This document shows, in pieces, positions 42,045-49,473 of a stretch of DNA of 58,042 nt. The number at the start of each line of letters is the position of its first letter. Within the stretch, counting starts at the first letter, position 1. The translations under genes and the position numbers were made by a program. The notes under the pieces are model-generated. The model saw only the letters and a program-made list of their open reading frames with translations, had not been told where the DNA came from and did not search any database. The stretch is from an uncultured Bacilli bacterium (lineage in GTDB: Bacteria > Bacillota_I > Bacilli_A > RF39 > UBA660): positions 1 through 58,042 of the forward strand of contig CAKOLH010000007.1 in assembly GCA_934096105.1 (NCBI GenBank), written 5' to 3'.

Positions 42045-42671
42045 TTATATACTTGGCATATCTTTGTCAAATGTTACTTCATTATATATTTTTTTATTTT
42101 GTTTTTTACATAGTTCTACATATTTATCATCCCATGATAGTCTATATGAATCTTTGATATTTAATTTTAATTTACTTGCATAGTTCATAACTACCTCTTC
42201 AGGATTTTTGGTACTACTTTTATTTTCTATTTCTAATGCTATACCAAAAGGATATTCATCTATACTTATTTCAACATCTTCATTTGTAAATATAGTTCTA
42301 TATCTTTCATAACTATCTACAACTTTAAAATGCATTACATTTTCAATAATAAATATAAAATTATCTACATCCTCATAAGAAATTCTTACTTCTTTTTCTT
42401 CTTCCTTATTAACCAAATTTTCTGTAGTATTTGGAAGACGTCTTTTCCAACTTAACTTACATTTACTTTCTTCTATATTTTTTGATAATCTAAGTCTAAA
42501 TCTTCCATCTATCTCTTTTGAATAAAAATCATATCTAGAGTCTGAATGATTATACTGAACTGTCTTTTCATAAGTTCTAGGTTTCTTTTCCAACTCTTTT
42601 AGCTCTGACAATTTATCTAATAAACTATTTATCTCACTACTTGAATAATAAAATCTTACTTCGTATTCCAT
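42045..42671 (-). CDS. CYTH-domain protein (triphosphate tunnel metalloenzyme type)
   Basis: 208 residues. The CYTH E-x-E-x-K start is altered to E-Y-E-V-R. Alternating basic and acidic strands follow: R-F-R-L-R-L, K-L-S-W-K-R-R, E-K-E-V-R-I and V-E-I-S-I-D-E-Y-P-F-G-I-A-L-E-I-E. Such enzymes hydrolyse inorganic or nucleoside triphosphates or make cAMP. It lies 12 bp after a frameshifted CYTH gene, so two related proteins stood in tandem. Confidence 0.75.
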   Translation of the reverse strand: MEYEVRFYYSSSEINSLLDKLSELKELEKKPRTYEKTVQYNHSDSRYDFYSKEIDGRFRLRLSKNIEESKCKLSWKRRLPNTTENLVNKEEEKEVRISYEDVDNFIFIIENVMHFKVVDSYERYRTIFTNEDVEISIDEYPFGIALEIENKSSTKNPEEVVMNYASKLKLNIKDSYRLSWDDKYVELCKKQNKKIYNEVTFDKDMPSI

Positions 42672-42683
42672 GTTATACCTCTA

Positions 42684-43243
42684 TTAACTTTCTATTTTTA
42701 TGTTATGTTTTTTAATATACATTTCTGGCTTACCCATATTTAATTCTTCGGATACATCTAAGTTTAAAGAATTAATAAAATCTTGTATTTGTCTTTTTAT
42801 TTCTTTAACATAAACATCATTATTAGTACAATACTCTACTTCCATAAATAAGCCTAAATCTTTCACATCTTCAAGAACTATCTCATAATCGTTATATGTA
42901 TATATTTCTTTACTGTTGTTTATTTCTATAAACTTTACTAGTCCTATTTTATTAAATATTTCTTTTAACATATCAATTTTTTCTACTTCTGTCTCATATC
43001 CATTTGAATATAACCACTTATCATTATATCTTTATAAGTGATATAATGCTTATTATTTTTAGTTCTAAGTCTAAGGCAGTGATATAGTTCATCATCTTTA
43101 CTAGGTTTTAGAGTATCCCTTTTAGGATCATAATAATATTCATCAACTACTTTATTTAAGCCTATATAATTAAAACTATTTAATACTTCTTTTACTCTAT
43201 CTTTTGTATCAAATACTTCGACAAGTATTTCTATCTCTTTCAT
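42684..43243 (-). pseudogene. Frameshifted CYTH-domain gene
   Basis: The 5' part reads M-K-E-I-E-I-L-V-E-V-F...C-L-R-L-R-T-K-N-N-K-H-Y-I-T-Y-K-D. The alternative frame then continues N-D-K-W-L-Y-S-N-G-Y-E-T-E-V-E-K-I-D into the open frame that ends at 42684. One base appears to be missing near 43020-43028. Restored, it gives a class IV adenylate cyclase/ThTPase-like CYTH domain of about 186 residues. A sequencing or assembly error is possible. Confidence 0.7.
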
Positions 43244-43258
43244 AAAGCCTTCATCCAA

Positions 43259-43594
43259 TTACTTACTTTCAAGATAGTTTACTTTTTTACCATGTGCTTT
43301 GGCATATTCTATTTCTGATTTTGTACTATCTCCAATATAGTCACCTACATTTATTACAAATATTTCATCAGCCATATCAATTTTTCTCTTATGCATATCA
43401 TCTAACATTTCTTTCGTCTTAGTAAGTGTCCCTTCGTCCATATTTTCCCAAACTTCACTATCACCAGAATGACCAAATAATCCTACCGAAATTACGATGT
43501 TTCCTTTTAGGGTTAGTTCTTTTTGAACTTTTAAAAATTCATCTTTAAATCTAGTAGAACCACATAGGGTTATCACTTTATAATTTTTTACCAT
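43259..43594 (-). CDS. Nucleoside 2-deoxyribosyltransferase-like protein
   Basis: 111 residues. V-I-T-L-C-G-S-T-R-F-K-D-E-F, then L-D-D-M-H-K-R-K-I-D-M-A-D-E-I-F-V-I-N-V-G-D-Y-I-G-D-S-T-K-S-E-I-E-Y-A. This is the Rossmann-like nucleoside deoxyribosyltransferase/DUF4406 group. It probably acts on nucleosides or nucleotides; the substrate cannot be read here. Its stop is about 16 bp before the frameshifted CYTH start. Confidence 0.72.
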   Translation of the reverse strand: MVKNYKVITLCGSTRFKDEFLKVQKELTLKGNIVISVGLFGHSGDSEVWENMDEGTLTKTKEMLDDMHKRKIDMADEIFVINVGDYIGDSTKSEIEYAKAHGKKVNYLESK

Positions 43595-43690
43595 TTTATT
43601 ATCTCACTTTCCTAACTGATTAACATATATTATTTCTTTTTCAATATATCATATATGTATTTTACTGTCAATAATGTTATAAATAAAAAA

Positions 43691-43711
43691 GAAGATATAT
43701 TATATACCTTC
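43691..43711 (-). terminator. Terminator overlapping the end of the second kinase-like gene
   Basis: GAAGATATA/TATACCTTC-type stem; on the minus strand it is followed by TTTTTTATTT. Confidence 0.65.
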
Positions 43712-44431
43712 TATATCAAATCCTCTTTGATAAATATGACTATTATTTTTTCTTACTAAGTGTTTAGCTTCATTTAATTTAGTTATATCTTTACCTACAT
43801 ATTCACTAAGTTTATTTCTAAATACTTTTAAGAAGTCTACTCCTCTTACTTCAAATTCTCTATACATTGCGTTTAGTAACTTATCATTTTTTACAAATTC
43901 TTCAAAATAATTATCTACGAGAAATAACATTAATTCATCATCTATAGTCATTCTGTTTTCTTCATAAGATACTTTTCTGTTTCCATATTCTAATGTATCT
44001 ATAACATACATCTTACCATTATTATATAAAATATTATATCTAACATCATATAATCTTACTTCATTATCTGTTAATGTTTTTACATCTTTCTCTGCTTTTA
44101 TAGTGGCTTCCTCTAATTTATCTAGATTTACTAATAATGGATTTATATTACATAAATTTTTTGCTCTTTTATATGGCATAGTATAACCCACTATTGTACC
44201 CGCTACTTTGATAACATTATTAGGCCATACAAAAGTACTATTTTTTATATTACTAAATCTTAATAAAAAGTCTTCTGTATATCCTGCATCTTCTTCATCA
44301 AAATAATCATTAAATACTTTATATACAGCATTATTTTTAGTATTTAAATAGCAGGATCCTTGACTTCCTTGTCCTAGATATTTTAATCCTCTTAAATATG
44401 TATCAAAATGTTCTCTACTTACAAATTCCAT
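43700..44431 (-). CDS. Small protein-kinase-like protein, second paralogue
   Basis: 243 residues. Glycine loop L-G-Q-G-S-Q-G-S-C-Y-L (about 18-28), Lys in V-Y-K-V-F, and a catalytic-loop-like L-Y-D-V-R-Y-N-I-L-Y followed by M-Y-V-I-D-T-L-E-Y as the metal-binding part. The C-lobe is short. It resembles the 34476-35159 protein in size and layout but is highly diverged. Substrate unknown. The ATG at 44431 follows GGGGGT; the ATG four codons earlier overlaps that site. Confidence 0.68.
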   Translation of the reverse strand: MEFVSREHFDTYLRGLKYLGQGSQGSCYLNTKNNAVYKVFNDYFDEEDAGYTEDFLLRFSNIKNSTFVWPNNVIKVAGTIVGYTMPYKRAKNLCNINPLLVNLDKLEEATIKAEKDVKTLTDNEVRLYDVRYNILYNNGKMYVIDTLEYGNRKVSYEENRMTIDDELMLFLVDNYFEEFVKNDKLLNAMYREFEVRGVDFLKVFRNKLSEYVGKDITKLNEAKHLVRKNNSHIYQRGFDIEGI

Positions 44432-44479
44432 AATAACCCCCATTAGTGCATGGTATTATAGCATAATTTTAGAAAAAAA

Positions 44480-44495
44480 GCAAATCTTTGTTTGC
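44480..44495 (-). terminator. Terminator of the 44507-45001 GNAT gene
   Basis: GCAAA/TTTGC stem followed on the minus strand by seven T. Confidence 0.7.
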
Positions 44496-44506
44496 CTTTT
44501 TATTTT

Positions 44507-45001
44507 CTATAAATTCTTTTCATAATAATTAACAAGAATCTTTTCATTATTTGGATAGTATTCATAATCAGATTTTATATAATTAGTAAATCCCCAATTG
44601 AAGTATATCATTATATTTCTTACTTCTGATGGTTCTACTCCTAGTGTTAATGATGTAAATCCTCTCTTTTTTAAATCTTCTTCCATAAACTTGTACAATT
44701 TAGAAAAATAACCTTTATTTTCATATTCTTTATTTGTCCTAAAAGCAGTTAGATAAGCTTTGTTATTTCCAACTAAATTATCTTTGTTTTGCATATCCAA
44801 ATCATTAATTGATATAATTGCAGTACTTTCTGTAATTATTTCACCATCTAGTATACCCATATAGACAATTCTAGTATCTAAGTTTCTAAGAGATTTTTCT
44901 TTAAAGTCTATCCAATTTTTAGAATTATTATGTTTTCTAATTTCTTCATCCCATTTTTTAATAATTAATTCTTTATTTGCTACAACGCATTTATAATTCA
45001 T
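44507..45001 (-). CDS. GNAT acetyltransferase
   Basis: 164 residues. Central A-F-R-T-N-K-E-Y-E-N-K-G-Y-F-S-K-L-Y-K-F (acetyl-CoA loop, Q/R-x-x-G-x-G form weakened to E-N-K-G-Y), then T-L-G-V-E-P-S-E-V-R-N-I-M-I-Y-F-N-W-G-F. Substrate unknown. It lies 33 bp after the hexapeptide acyltransferase. Confidence 0.75.
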   Translation of the reverse strand: MNYKCVVANKELIIKKWDEEIRKHNNSKNWIDFKEKSLRNLDTRIVYMGILDGEIITESTAIISINDLDMQNKDNLVGNNKAYLTAFRTNKEYENKGYFSKLYKFMEEDLKKRGFTSLTLGVEPSEVRNIMIYFNWGFTNYIKSDYEYYPNNEKILVNYYEKNL

Positions 45002-45034
45002 TTTCTTACCTCACTAATCAAATTATTTTCTACT

Positions 45035-45820
45035 CTAATCACCAATATAGAATCTATTCTTATCATTATTTAAAGTAATTTTATTTAAATAATCAACTCT
45101 ATCTTTAATAGAAGTACTTCTTAAATTATTTTCTATATCTTCAAATTTAATAGTGGTACTATCCCTAGTATAAATATATTTATCAGTATCGTTATACTCA
45201 TACTTCTTAATATCTTCATCTAAAAATCTATGACAATCATTATGAATAAAGAATATACCTTCTTTTATCTTTCTCGCAGGACTTCCACCATATATAGTAT
45301 TTGATTTATATTCTTTATTAGTAACTAATGACATTGCTCCGATTACTGCTCCTGATCCTATTCTGGTATTTTTTAATATCATTACTCTTTGAGCTATCCA
45401 TACATTATCTCCAATAAAAATACTTTTACTTTGATTTATTCTTTTTTTAGTATTTATATCGTAAATTATATGTGGATCAGCACTTCTGATACAGCATTCG
45501 GGGGCTATCATACAATTCTTACCAAAGAATAAATTAGTTTGTTCTGATATAACTATTTTAACTCCTTTATTTATCCAAATATTCTTTCCAAAGTAGATGG
45601 TAGAATTGTTATATAGTTTGATATCTACAGTTATTTTTTCTGTTGTTTTACATAAATATACTAGTGAATTATCTCCTCTAAAATCTATACTTGAATTGAC
45701 TAGTGTTATTTCATCATTGATATATAAAATATTATTACTACCTGTAAATTTTACTTTAGAATTATCTAAATTGATATTACCTATTATTTTATTGTTTTTT
45801 TCATCTATTATTTCTTTCAT
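45035..45820 (-). CDS. Left-handed beta-helix O-acyltransferase
   Basis: 261 residues. Hexapeptide-repeat rungs run from about 40 to 190, with the catalytic region S-A-D-P-H-I-I-Y and V-W-I-A-Q-R-V-M-I-L-K-N-T-R-I-G-S-G-A-V-I-G-A. They end in Y-G-G-S-P-A-R-K-I-K-E-G. It is a sugar O-acetyltransferase (CatB/WbbJ/CapG type) that probably modifies a surface glycan. The ATG at 45820 is preceded by AAGGGG, placed directly after two-hairpin element B, so that element lies in its 5' leader. Confidence 0.85.
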   Translation of the reverse strand: MKEIIDEKNNKIIGNINLDNSKVKFTGSNNILYINDEITLVNSSIDFRGDNSLVYLCKTTEKITVDIKLYNNSTIYFGKNIWINKGVKIVISEQTNLFFGKNCMIAPECCIRSADPHIIYDINTKKRINQSKSIFIGDNVWIAQRVMILKNTRIGSGAVIGAMSLVTNKEYKSNTIYGGSPARKIKEGIFFIHNDCHRFLDEDIKKYEYNDTDKYIYTRDSTTIKFEDIENNLRSTSIKDRVDYLNKITLNNDKNRFYIGD

Positions 45821-46174
45821 AATTCCCCTTCTTTCCACTTCAGCCTGTAGTCTTCCGTGGTATGATAGAGCCTAAGGTCTCTATCATAATATTTTATTTA
45901 TTATTTTTTCTTTTACTTGATTTTACATCTACTATATTATATATAGTGAGTATTAATTCTTTGCTTTCATATTGTCCTCCATTTATAATGTCATTTTATC
46001 ATGATATGTTATAGAAGTAAATGTTTTATAATTTATTAATAATTTTTCTCTTTAATCATACCATTTTTTACTATAAAATAATATGTATTATTGTTTAATG
46101 GAATAAAAAGCTGTACATAAAAATTTCATATTTTTTATCTAAAACTGTGATTTCTAAAAAATCACTCAAAGAAA
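45821..46174. other. Gene-poor stretch with element B and decayed coding remnants
   Basis: Holds two-hairpin copy B (45835-45888). Further upstream on the minus strand, a GGAGG site is followed by the tiny ORF M-K-A-K-N-stop, and the next frame reads Q-Y-E-S-K-E-L-I-L-T-I-Y-N-I-V-D-V-K. Near 46020-46110 another startless frame reads P-L-N-N-N-T-Y-Y-F-I-V-K-N-G-M-I. These look like worn gene ends rather than functional genes. Confidence 0.45.
45835..45888 (-). repeat. Two-hairpin element, copy B (in a 5' leader)
   Basis: Minus strand hairpin 1 TATGATAGAG-ACCTTAGG-CTCTATCATA abuts hairpin 2 CCAC-GGA-AG-ACTACAGG-CT-GAA-GTGG, with a GGA/GAA internal loop. The ribosome site of the 45035-45820 gene follows at once. 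Confidence 0.82.
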
Positions 46175-46201
46175 AGATACACTTTAATATAAAATGTATC
46201 T
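46175..46201 (-). terminator. Intrinsic terminator of the methyltransferase gene
   Basis: AGATACA/TGTATCT stem (46175-46181, 46195-46201), followed on the minus strand by TTTCTTTG. Confidence 0.65.
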
Positions 46202-46208
46202 GTGATTA

Positions 46209-46970
46209 TTATTTTTTAGCAGTAATACCATAATATCTTCTAATTAATTTAATTCCTTTTTCTGTAGTATTTTGTTCAACATACCTATCAAGTATTTCAC
46301 TTTCTATAGGCCTTCTTTCATATTCATTAGATGAATTTTCTCTAAAATCATCTAATATTGGTGTCTTAACTAATAAAGCATATAAATCTTCTTTTGTTTT
46401 ATAATATTCTATTATATGAAGTGGAATTAATTCAACATCTTTAAAGCCTGCGCTTATTATTGCCTCGTAATCAATTTGACTTATAGGCTTAATATCATGA
46501 TATGCTTGTCCTCTTTTAAACATCATTTTTAATGACCAGCAATCTAGTTTATCAACACCTCGCAATACTAATTGACCACCATTTTTAAGTGTTTTATAAA
46601 TCTGAATTGGATTAGTTACTGTATGGCGTGCTGTTACTATATCAAAATAGCAATCAGGAGTATCCATATTCAAATTATCCATAACTCGAAAAGAAATATT
46701 ATTTCTATTGCTCTTTTGTAGGTTTTTATTAGCGGATTTAATCATTTCACTTGAAAAATCTGTTCCTAATATTTCGGCACAATCTGGAAACCTTTTTAAA
46801 ACTTTTTCACCAGCAGCAGTACCTAGATCTAAAACTTTGGAATTTTTTGTTATTCTCTTTTTTATTTCATCTTCATAATTCCAATTTGTAAATATTTCAC
46901 TAGTATAATTAATATCTTCAAAAGACCAATTAGCCAAACTACTATAATAATCGTGTTCACTTATTTTCAT
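46209..46970 (-). CDS. Class I SAM-dependent methyltransferase under leader-ORF attenuation
   Basis: 253 residues. SAM-binding motif I V-L-D-L-G-T-A-A-G-E, then G-T-D-F-S-S-E-M-I, F-D-I-V-T-A-R-H-T-V and L-K-N-G-G-Q-L-V-L-R. The substrate is unknown. The 5' leader carries a strong promoter, a 19-codon leader ORF and a terminator whose 5' arm is inside that ORF (see 47013-47207). This is the layout of antibiotic-inducible resistance genes, so modification of an antibiotic, or of rRNA, is a reasonable guess. Confidence 0.82.
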   Translation of the reverse strand: MKISEHDYYSSLANWSFEDINYTSEIFTNWNYEDEIKKRITKNSKVLDLGTAAGEKVLKRFPDCAEILGTDFSSEMIKSANKNLQKSNRNNISFRVMDNLNMDTPDCYFDIVTARHTVTNPIQIYKTLKNGGQLVLRGVDKLDCWSLKMMFKRGQAYHDIKPISQIDYEAIISAGFKDVELIPLHIIEYYKTKEDLYALLVKTPILDDFRENSSNEYERRPIESEILDRYVEQNTTEKGIKLIRRYYGITAKK

Positions 46971-47012
46971 TGTATCATCCTCTCTTTCTCAATTAGTGTG
47001 ATTGTTACAAAT

Positions 47013-47098
47013 AAAAAGAACCTCCTTTCATGAATATACAACAAAAAAACAATCACAAAAATAATGTGTATATTTCTTTGCCATTCATGAGGAGATTC
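47013..47098 (-). promoter_or_regulatory. Attenuator terminator of the methyltransferase
   Basis: On the minus strand AGAATCTCCT-CATGAAT (47083-47099) pairs with ATTCATG-AAAGGAGGTTC (47017-47036), followed by TTTTTATTT. A second, perfect 10-bp pairing TGTGATTGTT/AACAATCACA spans the 3' arm (around 46998-47058). The 5' terminator arm is coding sequence of the leader ORF. Confidence 0.72.
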
Positions 47099-47112
47099 TT
47101 AAGGCTCTTCAT
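47053..47112 (-). CDS. 19-residue leader peptide of the methyltransferase attenuator
   Basis: M-K-S-L-K-N-L-L-M-N-G-K-E-I-Y-T-L-F-L-stop. AAAGGA is only 3 nt before the ATG, so initiation may be weak. Codons 4-10 form the terminator 5' arm, so a ribosome stalled there would free the gene from termination. The stop lies next to the alternative pairing TGTGATTGTT. Confidence 0.6.
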   Translation of the reverse strand: MKSLKNLLMNGKEIYTLFL

Positions 47113-47178
47113 TATTCCTTTAAACTAATGTTTAGCTGGTAGTAAAACGCGAATGACTAATTGATTTACTACAAGTGA

Positions 47179-47207
47179 ATTATAACATATTAAGATAGAA
47201 AAGTCAA
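47179..47207 (-). promoter_or_regulatory. Promoter of the methyltransferase leader
   Basis: Minus strand TTGACT (47202-47207), 17 bp, TATAAT (47179-47184). Confidence 0.75.
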
Positions 47208-47299
47208 AAGTATATTGAACTTATTAAATTTGAAGTGCAACAAATTACATTTCAAAATATTAATTCTTTTCTTATATTTTTATTAGAAATTAAATAAAT

Positions 47300-47808
47300 T
47301 TATTTAGTATTAATTAATTTCTTTACATAAATATTTCTTATACCTCTTTTAAATTCTTTGGTACCTGTTTGTTTGAAATTATCTTTAATAAAGTTATTAA
47401 TAGAATATATATTATCTGGGTGAATGGTGGCTACGGCAAAATTATAATTTTTATCTTTAGAATATTTATCTAATTCATTAAGCATTTGATATTATAGTTT
47501 ATTACCTACATACTTAGGATTAACGAACATAGGGCCATAATCTATAACTTTTTTATAATCTAAATCTAATTCAAACTTTATCATATCTTTTTCACTAGAA
47601 GGAATAGTCATCATTGAGCATACAAAATTATTATCTAAATAATATATCCATATCTTAGTACCACTGTTAAGTAACTTTTCTAAGTCTTCTTTTGTAAAGT
47701 CTCCTAACCATTCTGGATGTTCCATATAACTTTTTACATATTCACGATACTCTATATATTATCTAAATCTATATTATTATCTATACATTTTAAACTATTT
47801 AAATTCAT
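47300..47808 (-). pseudogene. GNAT acetyltransferase gene with a frameshift and an in-frame stop
   Basis: The frame begins M-N-L-N-S-L-K-C-I-D-N-N-I-D-L-D. A single missing A near 47759-47761 then shifts the frame; the continuation is Y-I-E-Y-R-E-Y-V-K-S-Y-M-E-H-P-E-W-L-G-D-F. A TAA at about 47490 interrupts G-N-K-L-stop-Y-Q-M-L-N-E-L-D-K-Y, consistent with CAA to TAA. Two independent lesions make it a true pseudogene. A relic of a similar 5' end is at 49360-49463. Confidence 0.8.
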
Positions 47809-47824
47809 ATTTATCGTAAGCCTT

Positions 47825-48310
47825 TTATTTTATTTTCTTAATATCTATTATACCTCTTGGATGATATCCTTGCTTTTTGTAAAAGTTAATTCCTATTTTA
47901 TTGTAGGCAAAGACATCTATTGTAATATATTCACATCCTATACTTTTAAAGTATTCTTCCATTTTATTCATTAATAGACTACCTATTCCTTTACTTCTTG
48001 TTTTCTTAGATACTATTAATTCAGTTACTTCGCCACATCTTGGACATTTATAGTCTAAATAATCATATTCATCATAACTTCTTAAACATCCCATTATTAG
48101 ACCTATGACTACATTATTATCTATGGCTAGATAACATTTTCCATTATTATCTTTTACTTCTTCTAGATCTAGAATAGCCATCTTGTCTCGGTATTCTGGA
48201 TGTAACTGATCAAGATTATCTTCATCTATACTAAGAATATATTCTTCTAGTTCTACTAGTAAATCTTTTACATCTTCTAAATATTTGTCTTCATATTCTA
48301 TTATTTTCAT
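47825..48310 (-). CDS. GNAT acetyltransferase
   Basis: 161 residues. Acetyl-CoA loop V-S-K-K-T-R-S-K-G-I-G-S-L-L-M-N-K-M (R-x-x-G-x-G), C-terminal A-Y-N-K-I-G-I-N-F-Y-K-K-Q-G-Y. A C-P-R-C-G pattern (about 95-99) is an unusual insertion. AAAGGAG precedes the ATG right after two-hairpin element C. Substrate unknown. Confidence 0.82.
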   Translation of the reverse strand: MKIIEYEDKYLEDVKDLLVELEEYILSIDEDNLDQLHPEYRDKMAILDLEEVKDNNGKCYLAIDNNVVIGLIMGCLRSYDEYDYLDYKCPRCGEVTELIVSKKTRSKGIGSLLMNKMEEYFKSIGCEYITIDVFAYNKIGINFYKKQGYHPRGIIDIKKIK

Positions 48311-48323
48311 TATATCTCCTTTC

Positions 48324-48377
48324 CCACTTCAGCCTATAGTCTTCCGTGGCATGAGTAAGCCTAAGGTCTTACTCATG
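48324..48377 (-). repeat. Two-hairpin element, copy C (in a 5' leader)
   Basis: Minus strand hairpin 1 CATGAGTAAG-ACCTTAGG-CTTACTCATG abuts hairpin 2 CCAC-GGA-AG-ACTATAGG-CT-GAA-GTGG. The TGA stop of the upstream ORF6N gene is inside hairpin 1; the GNAT ribosome site follows hairpin 2. Confidence 0.83.
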
Positions 48378-49245
48378 ATATTTTATTTAGTTTATTTAAT
48401 AATTCTTTTAATATATTATTATCTTCCATCTTAGTAATAGCAAAGCACTTCTTACCTAAATCTTTAAATGATGCACCAGAATGATATAACACTTTATTAT
48501 CTATTATAATAAATCTATCATGAAATATATTAGCATTTATTATTTCTAAATTATTATATTGTTTTTCATACTTTTCTTTAGAAATATTATCTATATTTTC
48601 AGTATATATTTTTACCTTAACATTAATATTCTTAATAATATCAAATAGTTTTTTACCAGCATAATTATCTATTATAATTATTTCTTTCTTTGCCTTAGAT
48701 AATATATCTATAAGTAATGAATATGCATCATATATTTGCCCTTCATAAAAAATATGGTTACTACTTTCTTTCGTATTTAACTTATTAAAAGATTCTTGTA
48801 ATAAGTTTATATCTTCTGTATTTTTTATAGTTAATTCATTAAAGTATTTTTGTTCTATTAATGAGGTGTTAATATAATTTTTCATTGTTATGAATATGTC
48901 TACTATTCTAAGACTCATTTTTATTGCTGGTTCACTTTTTAAAATACCCGCTAACATAGTAATACCATATTCGGTAAATACATATGGTAAATATTTTCGG
49001 TGTTCTCCGCGGCCATTCTTTAAGGTGCCATTTTGGCACCTTAAAGATATGTATTCAGTATCAGTTATTTGAAAACAATAATTTTCTGGAAATCTATTTA
49101 TATTTCTAAGAACCTGTCTATTTAACTGTTTTGTTTCATAACCAAATAACATAGCCAAATCAGAATCTAACATTATCTTTTTGCCTCTAATTTCGTATAT
49201 CATATTTTCTATCTTTATATTATCACTTACTACTATATTATTCAT
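48373..49245 (-). CDS. ORF6N-PLD-like protein, copy 2
   Basis: 290 residues. N-terminal ORF6N DNA-binding domain (about 10-120, starting I-Y-E-I-R-G-K-K-I-M-L-D-S-D-L-A-M-L-F-G), a linker, and a C-terminal PLD-like domain (about 170-288) with F-H-D-R-F-I-I-I-D-N-K-V-L-Y-H-S-G-A-S-F-K-D-L-G. Such proteins accompany phages and mobile DNA. The C-terminal two-thirds are nearly identical to copy 1, but the N-terminal domains differ. Its last codons and stop come from element C. Confidence 0.85.
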   Translation of the reverse strand: MNNIVVSDNIKIENMIYEIRGKKIMLDSDLAMLFGYETKQLNRQVLRNINRFPENYCFQITDTEYISLRCQNGTLKNGRGEHRKYLPYVFTEYGITMLAGILKSEPAIKMSLRIVDIFITMKNYINTSLIEQKYFNELTIKNTEDINLLQESFNKLNTKESSNHIFYEGQIYDAYSLLIDILSKAKKEIIIIDNYAGKKLFDIIKNINVKVKIYTENIDNISKEKYEKQYNNLEIINANIFHDRFIIIDNKVLYHSGASFKDLGKKCFAITKMEDNNILKELLNKLNKIS

Positions 49246-49359
49246 TACATCATCCTTTCTGTATTTTCTATTAAAAAATATGTCTCTTTTATCATTGTCT
49301 TATCGTTTATGATAATATAAATACATGATGATGTCAATATTAAAATACCTACTTGCTAA

Positions 49360-49463
49360 TTAATTTTTAAATATAGTGGCCTTATAACTTTTACTTTTAA
49401 CACATTCACGATATCCTATATATTTATCTAAATCTATATTATCATTTACGCATTTTTCATAAC
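49360..49463 (-). pseudogene. Relic of a GNAT-like gene 5' end
   Basis: Startless frame Y-E-K-C-V-N-D-N-I-D-L-D-K-Y-I-G-Y-R-E-C-V-K-S, nearly the same as the start of the 47300-47808 pseudogene, then unrelated sequence. It lies between the two ORF6N genes. Confidence 0.65.
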
Positions 49464-49473
49464 ATTACCACTC

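Noticed and set aside
47717..47974. Plus-strand frame beginning in the GNAT pseudogene
   Set aside because: Low-complexity Phe/Ile/Tyr-rich translation of AT-rich antisense DNA; no ribosome site or promoter.
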